From Nicotiana tabacum (lineage: Eukaryota > Streptophyta > Magnoliopsida > Solanales > Solanaceae), in assembly GCF_000715075.1 (NCBI RefSeq), contig NC_134101.1, positions 195,010,103 through 195,074,102 of the forward strand: DNA of 64,000 nucleotides, given 5' to 3'. The notes below the pieces were generated by a model. It searched no databases. It was not told the DNA's origin and was given only the letters and a program-made list of their open reading frames with translations. The first letter of the stretch is position 1. Each line of letters begins with the position of its first letter. The position numbers and the translations under genes are program-made. Below are positions 58,001-64,000 of this stretch, in pieces.

Positions 58001-58919
58001 TTCGTTCTCTACACTCTTCCTCACCCAAACAATAGAAACAATACATCTTGACAAGGGAATCAACAATAGAAACAATAACATTGTAGCAAGGGAATTAGCT
58101 ATAACTAATCTCATTTAGACAGTTAACTCCATGAAATAAGTCTCAACTTGAGTCAATACTCAACAATGGTCAATTACCAAGAAAATATCATAAGTCTTGT
58201 TCAACATGGATAATCATCAGTTTAAGCATGAACAGTACATAATAAGAGTCACAACAGTCACAGTATAAGACTCGCATGCTCGACACCAACGTATAAATAC
58301 TAGTCACCACACCTATACATCGTACTCAACACTAGCACGTAGCAAATAAAGCCACAAACCTATTCCCTCAAGCTAAGTTTAGACCAAACACTTACCTCGA
58401 TTCCATGGACAAAATCAAGCCTCAATTACCGCTTTACCTCTCGGTCCCACTTCCAATCCGCTTGAATCTAGTCATAATTTACTTAATAACATCAATAAAT
58501 GCTAAATAAACCAATTCTAATGCATGAGTATAGATTTCTCAATGTTTTCCCCAAAAAGTCAAAAATCGACCCCGGACCCACTTAGTCAAAACTCGAAGTT
58601 CGAATAAAAACTCGATTACCCATTCACCCACGAACTCAAATATGCAATTGGTTTTGAAATCCGACCTCAAATTGAGGTCAAAATCACCAAATTTTGAAAT
58701 TCCTAGTTTCTACCTAAGAACACCCAATTTCCCATGAAAAGACCCTAGATTTTGAGATGAATCATGTAAAAAGATGAAATATATTGAAGAAAAAGAGTTA
58801 AGATTCATTTACATATGATTTGGGAGGAACTTGCTCTAGGAAAATCGCCCTTTGGATTTTAGGTTTTGAAATTTTAAGAATGAAGTGAAAAACCCGTCCA
58901 AATGATGTTTTGTTCAGAT

Positions 58920-59205
58920 GTAGATATTGCAATTGCGATAGGAGATTCGCAATTGCGAAGCTCAAATATGCGAGACAGGCATCGCAATTGCAAACCTGCT
59001 ACATGTCTGCTCCTCTCGCAATTGCGAGCAATTTGTCGCAATTGCGATCTTTGACCCTCCCTGTTGACTTCGCAATTGCGATGGGATGTTCACAAATGCG
59101 AACAAATGCTGACCTAGGCTTCTTCGCATTTGTAATAAAGCCATCATAATTGCCAAGCCTATTAGGATCGCAATTGCGATGCCTGACCTCGCAATTGCGA
59201 GATCA
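58920..59205. repeat. CGCAATTGCG palindrome cluster in E LTR
   Basis: At least eight copies of TCGCAATTGCGA or one-base variants, spaced 20-50 bases. Each is a perfect palindrome. The same cluster, slightly altered, is at 59968-60165. Confidence 0.85.
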
Positions 59206-59861
59206 GAGCCTGCAACAATACCAGATGCAACAATAATTTTTTTTTAAGTCCAAACTCACTCCGTGGCCTATCCAAAACTCACCCGAGCCCTCGAGGCTCC
59301 AAACCAAACATGCACACAAGTCTAAAAACAATATACGAACTTGCTCATGCGATCAAATTGAATAACATCTTAAACAACGAATTTAACACCAAAACTCTTC
59401 CGTTTTTCACCAAATTTCACAGATACGACCTAAATACTATATCAAACATGTACTGGGCTCTGGAACCAAGATACGAACCTGATACCAACAAGTTCAAACA
59501 TTATTAAATTTCTAAAAATCCTTATTTTTTCCAGCAAACAATTTTCTTCGAAAATTCATTTCTCGGGCTAGGGACCCCGGAATTCGATTTCGGGCTTACG
59601 CCCAAGTCCCATATTTTTCTACGGACCCTATGGGACCGTCAAATTATGGGTCCGGGTTCGTTTACCAAAAATATTGACCGAAGTCAACTTTAATCAATTT
59701 TAAAGGCCAAATTCAATATTTTTCTTAAATTTCACACAAAAGCATTCCGGAAACGCGCCTGGACTGTGCACGCAAATCAAGGAGAAAGAAAATGAGGTTT
59801 TCAAGGCCTCGAAACCCAGATTTGGATTCTAAAATACAAGATGACCCTTTGGGTCATCATA

Positions 59862-59969
59862 TTCTCCACCTCTTAAACAATCGTTCATCCTCAAATGGAC
59901 ATAGAAATGTACCTGAATCGGTGAAAGATGGGGATATCTGCTCTGCATATCGGACTCGGACTCCCAGGT
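59862..59969 (-). pseudogene. Chromodomain tail and PPT between two LTR copies
   Basis: These 108 bases repeat 60875-60988: the polypurine tract (minus AGAGGTGGAGAA), the untranslated tail, and the codons for TWESESDM, the last residues of the chromodomain. They join directly to the middle of an LTR at CCCAGGT/CGCAATTGCG. So this is the remaining stub of a second copy of the element. Confidence 0.8.
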
Positions 59970-60874
59970 CGCAATTGCGAACCTGCTGCATGTCGTCTCC
60001 TCTCGTAATTGCAAGCAATTTGTCGCAATTGCGATCTTTGACCCTCCCCATTGACTTCGCAATTGCGAAGGGATGTTCACAAATGCGAACAAATGCTGAC
60101 CTGGGCTTCTTCGCAATTGTGATCAAGCCATCACAATTGCCAAGCCTGTTAGGCTAACAATTGCGAGATCAGAGCCTGCAACATCAATTTTTTCTAAGTC
60201 CAAACTCACTCTGTGGCTTATCAAAAACTCACCCGAGCCCTCGGGGCTCCAAACCAAACATGCACACAAGTCTAAAAATATTATACGGACTTGCCCGTGT
60301 GATCAAATCGCAAAAATAATATCTTAAACAACTAATTTAACACCAAAACTCATGAAATTCATAAAGTAGTTCAAAATTTGTATTTTTTTTCAACCAAGGG
60401 TACGATTTATATCAAATTTTCACCAAATTTCACAGATACGACCTAAATACTATATCAAACTTGTACCGTGGTACGGGACCAAGATACAGGCCCAATACCA
60501 ACTAGTCCAAACATTATTAAATTTCTAAAAATACTTATATTTTCCAGCAAACAATTTTCTTCAAAAATTCATTTATCTCGCTAGAGAGCTCAGAATTCGA
60601 TTCCGGGCATACGCCCAAGTCCCATATTTTTCTACGGACCCTACGAGACCGTCAAATCACGGGTCCGGTTCTGTTTACAAAAAATGTTGACCGAAGTCAA
60701 CTTTAACCAATTTTAAATGCCAAATTCAATATGTTTCTTAAATTTCACATAAAAGCTTTCCAGAAATGCGCCCGGACTCCACATGCAAATCGAGGAGAAA
60801 GAAAATGAGGTTTTCAAGACCTCGAAACCTGGATTCAGATTCTAAAATACAAGATGACCCTTTGGGTCATCACA
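59970..60874 (-). mobile_element. Tekay-type element E, truncated LTR copy
   Basis: About 905 bases repeating 58982-59861, ending in a canonical GGGTCATCACA (minus TGTGATGACCC). Only the U3-side third of the LTR is present. Confidence 0.82.
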
Positions 60875-60886
60875 ATCTCCACCTCT
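60875..60886 (-). other. Polypurine tract of element E
   Basis: Minus-strand AGAGGTGGAGAT right before the LTR start TGTGATGACCC. Confidence 0.7.
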
Positions 60887-60956
60887 AAAACAACCGTTCG
60901 TCCTCGAACGGATATAGAAAAGTACCTGAATCGGTGAAAAGATGGGGATATCTGCT

Positions 60957-62098
60957 CTATATATCGAACTCGGACTCCCAGGTGGCTACCTCAACAAGCT
61001 GACCTCTCCATTGAACACGAACTAAAGGGAAATTCTTTGATCTCAACTGATGAACCTGCCAGTCTAGAATAGCTATCGGCTCCTCCTCATAGGTCAAGTC
61101 CTTGCCCAACTGGACCGTGCTGAAGTCTAACACATGGGATGGATTGTTGTGATACTCCCAAAGCATGGACATATGAAACACTGAATGCACAGCTAATAAA
61201 CTCGATGGCAACGCAAGTCTATAAGCCACCTCTCTCACTCGATCAAGAATCTCAAAAGGTCCGATGAACCTAGGGCCTAGCTTGCTCTTCTTCCCAAATC
61301 TCATCACGCCCTTCATAGGCGACACCCGAAGCAACACTCGCTCTCTGACCATGAATGCCACATCACGAACCTTACGGTCGGCATAACACTTTTGCCTTGA
61401 CTGAGCTGTACGAAGCCTATCCTGAATGATCTTAACCTTGTCCAAAGTATCCTATACCAAATCTGTACCCAACAATCGAGTTTCCCTCGGTCAAACTAAC
61501 CAAGTGGTGATCGACACCGCCTACCATATAATGCCTCATAGGGAGCCATATGGATGCTCGACTGATAGTTGTTGTTATAGGCAAACTCCGCTAATGGCAA
61601 GAACTGATCCCACGAACCTCCAAAGTCAATAACACGGGCGTGGAGCATCTCCTCTAAAATCTGAATAGTACGCTCGGACTGTCCGTCCATCCGAAGATGA
61701 AATGCTATGCTTAACTCGACCCGTGTACCCAACTCACGCTGAAGTTCCCTCCAAAAATCTGAGCTAAACTGCGTACCCCAGTCAGAAATGATAAAAATGG
61801 GCATACCATAAAGACGAACAATCTCCCAGATGTAGATCTCAACTAACCGCTCGTAAGAATAGGAAACTTCCATAGGAATGAAGTGCACTGACTTGGTCAG
61901 CCTATCCATAATAACCCATACTGCGTCGAACTTCCTCTGAGTCCGTGGGAGTCCAATAACAAAGTCCATGGTGATATGCTCCCACTTCCACTCAGGAAAC
62001 TCAATATTCTGAAGCAAACCACCGGGACACTGATGCTCATACTTTACCTGCCTACAATTTAAACACCAAGCTACATACGCAACAGTATCCTTCTTCAT
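60957..62098 (-). pseudogene. Integrase with chromodomain, element E
   Basis: The catalytic core (62098-61496) shows CLNCRQVKYEHQCPGGLLQN, ITMDFVIGLPRTQ (Asp 1), ISDWGTQFSSDFW (Asp 2; Arg of the usual SDRG is Trp) and DGQSERTIQILEEML (Glu), then SWDQFLPLAEFAYNN and the typical YGRRCRSPLG. After a TGA-type break at 61493 the C-terminal part (61445-60957) has KLGPRFIGPFEILDRV (GPY/F motif), a conserved VHSVFHMSMLWEYHNNPSHV and a chromodomain-like end EEPIAILDWQVHQLRSK, VRVQWRG, TWESEFDI. Chromodomains target these chromoviruses to heterochromatin. Both parts are in fairly good condition, with only a few breaks. Confidence 0.9.
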
Positions 62099-62104
62099 CC
62101 TCCT

Positions 62105-63290
62105 TCACCAATAATACTGCCGCAAGTCTTGATACATCTTAGCGGCACCCGGATAAATAGAATAACGGGAACTATGGGCCTCCTCTAGAATTAACTCACG
62201 AAGTCCATCCACATTAGACACACAAACTCGACCCTGCATCCTCAAAATTCCATCATCTCCAACTGTAACCTGCTTGGCAACACCATGCCACACTGTGTCC
62301 TTAAGGACAAGCAAATGAGGGTCATCATACTGCCGATACTTGATACGCTCAAATAATGGACATCGATCGACTGTGCAAGCTAGAACATGGTTGGGCTCAG
62401 AAACATCCAACCTCACAAATTGATTGGCTAAAACATTAAAATACAAAGCAAGCGGTCTCTCACCGACTGGAATATACGCAAGGCTGCCCATACTGGCTGA
62501 CTTCCAACTCAAAGCATCTGGCACTATATTAGCCTTCCCTGGATGATACAAGATGGTGATATCATAGTCTTTCAATAGCTCTAACCACCTCCTCTACCTC
62601 AAATTTAGTTCCTTCTCCTTGAACAAGTATTGTAGACTCTTGTGATCTGTGAACACCTCACATGACACACCATATAAATAGTGCCTCCAAATCATCAGTG
62701 CGTGAACAATGGCTGCTAGCTCAAATCATGAATTGGATAATTCTTCTCGTGAATCTTCAACTATCGCGAAGCATAAGCAATAACCTTACCATCCTGCATC
62801 AACACCGCACCAAGCCCAATACGAGATGCGTCACAATATATTGTATATGGCCCTAAACCTGTGGGCAAAACCAACACCAGCACCGTAGTCAAAGTTGTCT
62901 TGAGCTTCTGAAAGCTCGCCTCACACTCGTCCGACCACCTGAACTAGGCACCCTTCTGGGTCAACCTGGTTATCGGGGCTGCTATAGATGAAAACTCCTC
63001 CACAAACCGATGGTAATAACCCGCCAAACCCAAGAAACTTCGGATATCTTTAGCTGATGTTGGTCTAGGCCAGTCCTTGACTGCCTCTATCTGCTTCGGG
63101 TCCACCTGAATACACTCTGTGGATACAACGTGACCCATGAAGGCAACTGAACTCAACCAAAACTCACATTTCAAAAACTTAGCATACAACTAACTGTATT
63201 TTAGGGTCGTAAGAACGACTCGAAGATGCTGCTCATGCTCCTCTCGGCTGCGGGAGTAGATCAAAATATCATCAATGAAGACAATCATGA
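62105..63290 (-). pseudogene. RT end, RNase H and integrase zinc region, element E
   Basis: Starts at 63290 with FMIVFIDDILIYSRSREEHE, which contains the catalytic FIDD, then the RT end [16 protein letters not shown] and [20 protein letters not shown] (63189-62944). The RNase H part (62940-62580) is frame-broken but YTIYCDASRIGLGAVLMQDG is visible. LKDYDITILYHPGKANIVPD ends it, and the integrase zinc region follows with EEAHSSRYSIYPGAAKM, where the second His is probably Tyr. RT fingers and palm, protease and gag are absent: the sequence changes to LTR fragment F at about 63291. Confidence 0.88.
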
Positions 63291-63292
63291 AG

Positions 63293-63633
63293 TTTCTCTT
63301 TTTCTTGTATATGTCTATTCTATTTCTAACAGTATGATAGTCATATTTTGTATATTCTACTAGTTGCCCATACACTTGTGACACTAGATCTTGGCAGATA
63401 TTAGTAGACTTTGATTTTTGGGTTGTAGATCTATAGTTATTATTTCATTTAGTTGTTTCTGTTTTGTTTGCCTTAAAAATCCGATACTTATCAAATGCTT
63501 TAAATTTAAGTAAAGTTAGATGTTGGGATTGTTTAATAAAAATGGGAAATCACTAAGTTGTTCACTGTTGGCTTGTCTAGAAAAGGTGGTGGACACCATC
63601 ACGGCCTGACATGGAGTTGGGTTGTGACAGAAA
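63293..63633 (+). mobile_element. Truncated LTR fragment F
   Basis: Shows only the last ~340 bases of a chromovirus-type LTR, with GGCTTGTCTAG, GACACCATCACGGCC and the terminal GTTGGGTTGTGACA at 63633. The left edge cuts the RT frame of E. Orientation is opposite to E. Confidence 0.68.
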
Positions 63634-64000
63634 AGTTCAGAATTCACATAGACATCATCATTTTAAAAAAGTTAGAAAATAGCAAGTTGTGTATGAATGA
63701 CATGGCATGAAGAAGGAAGAGAACACTAGATTTCTATGCAACCATTAATTCCTAAGAAGTTTAAACACAAAAATCCAAAGCAGGTATGAGGATACACTCA
63801 CACCAGACATAAATCTAGTTTAATATAAACATTCAAACCAAGCAAACATAGGGAGAGCAGGAATCATTTTAATTAACTACTCATGATTCTAAGATTAGGA
63901 CTTTAACAAATTTGAAGTATTAAAACTGCAGAATGACATTAGGGCGAACAAGATTGAAAATAAGGGTAACACACCATAGAAATCATATTGGCTCACAGAA
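63634..64000. other. Unassigned A-rich sequence at the right edge
   Basis: No gene, RNA or recognisable repeat is seen. It resembles the A-rich parts of the Ogre LTRs in composition, but I cannot place it. Confidence 0.4.

Larger units (their letters stand above)
57160..59861 (-). mobile_element. Tekay-type element E, complete LTR copy
   Basis: Bounded on the plus strand by TGTCACGACCC at 57160 and GGGTCATCATA at 59861 (minus: TATGATGACCC...GGGTCGTGACA). GTGATGGCGCC at 57193-57203 and a CATCACCCTTCGTGCATTAAC repeat (57840-58000; read as CATCACCCTTCG and TGCATTAAC) are typical of this LTR class. It contains a cluster of CGCAATTGCG palindromes. The short internal fragment after it shows it is the 3' LTR of a copy whose body has been lost. 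Confidence 0.82.

Noticed and set aside
59792..60157. 121-residue plus-strand open frame across the LTR joint
   Set aside because: It spans the chimeric joint and palindrome cluster; a chance frame.
63634..64000. Start of another Ogre LTR
   Set aside because: Composition is suggestive but I found no stretch that clearly aligns with the A or C LTRs.

Overview
The window is plant nuclear heterochromatin made of nested LTR retrotransposons. No host gene was found. The mix of elements points to a Solanaceae genome, probably Nicotiana: Ogre/Tat Ty3-gypsy elements with LTRs of 4.4-6 kb and a tRNA-Arg-type primer site, a Retand-like Tat element with a spliced-looking antisense ORF, and Tekay-type chromoviruses whose LTRs begin TGTGATGACCC and end in GGGTCGTGACA. 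The taxon call is inference from element families. Every coding region carries stops, frameshifts or deletions, so nothing here looks autonomous.

Layout, with the order of insertion read from breakpoints and target-site duplications (TSDs). Element B (Ogre-like, minus strand) is the oldest: its ORF1 lies at 54910-56470, its gag at 28661-32828 (split), and its RT, RNase H and partial integrase at 25756-28579. Element A (Ogre-like, minus strand, 1-25755) sits inside B's integrase. It is the most complete element: 5' LTR 19790-25755, PBS 19772-19789, ORF1, gag, protease, G-patch, RT, two RNase H domains, integrase, a minisatellite-bearing 3' untranslated region, a polypurine tract, and a rearranged 3' LTR running off the left edge. 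Element C (Ogre-like, minus strand, 32829-54580, TSD GGGAAT) sits between B's ORF1 and gag. It keeps two ~4.4 kb LTRs, PBS, ORF1 and the gag N-terminus but has lost everything from mid-gag to the start of its 3' LTR. Element D (Retand-like, plus strand, 43608-53133, TSD AGTTC) sits in C's 5' LTR. It has gag and protease but no RT or integrase, and an antisense coiled-coil ORF. G (29517-31438) is a solo LTR in B's gag.

The right end is a Tekay chromovirus fragment E (57160-63290, minus strand) inserted in B's leader. Its 3' LTR region is duplicated in a chimeric way, and its RT is cut by a truncated plus-strand LTR (F, 63293-63633). The last ~370 bases are unassigned.

As a working unit, each Ogre element would be transcribed on the minus strand from a TATA box in the LTR, primed by tRNA-Arg, and would make ORF1, Gag, protease (with a G-patch), RT with a degenerate RNase H, a second plant-type RNase H, and integrase. 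The most interesting non-coding signal is a hairpin about 102-107 nt downstream of the TATA box in all four Ogre LTR copies from two diverged LTR families, with paired substitutions in its arms. The same leaders also hold dispersed arrays of a CCTATAGGCATG-type motif and a conserved ~50-base block.
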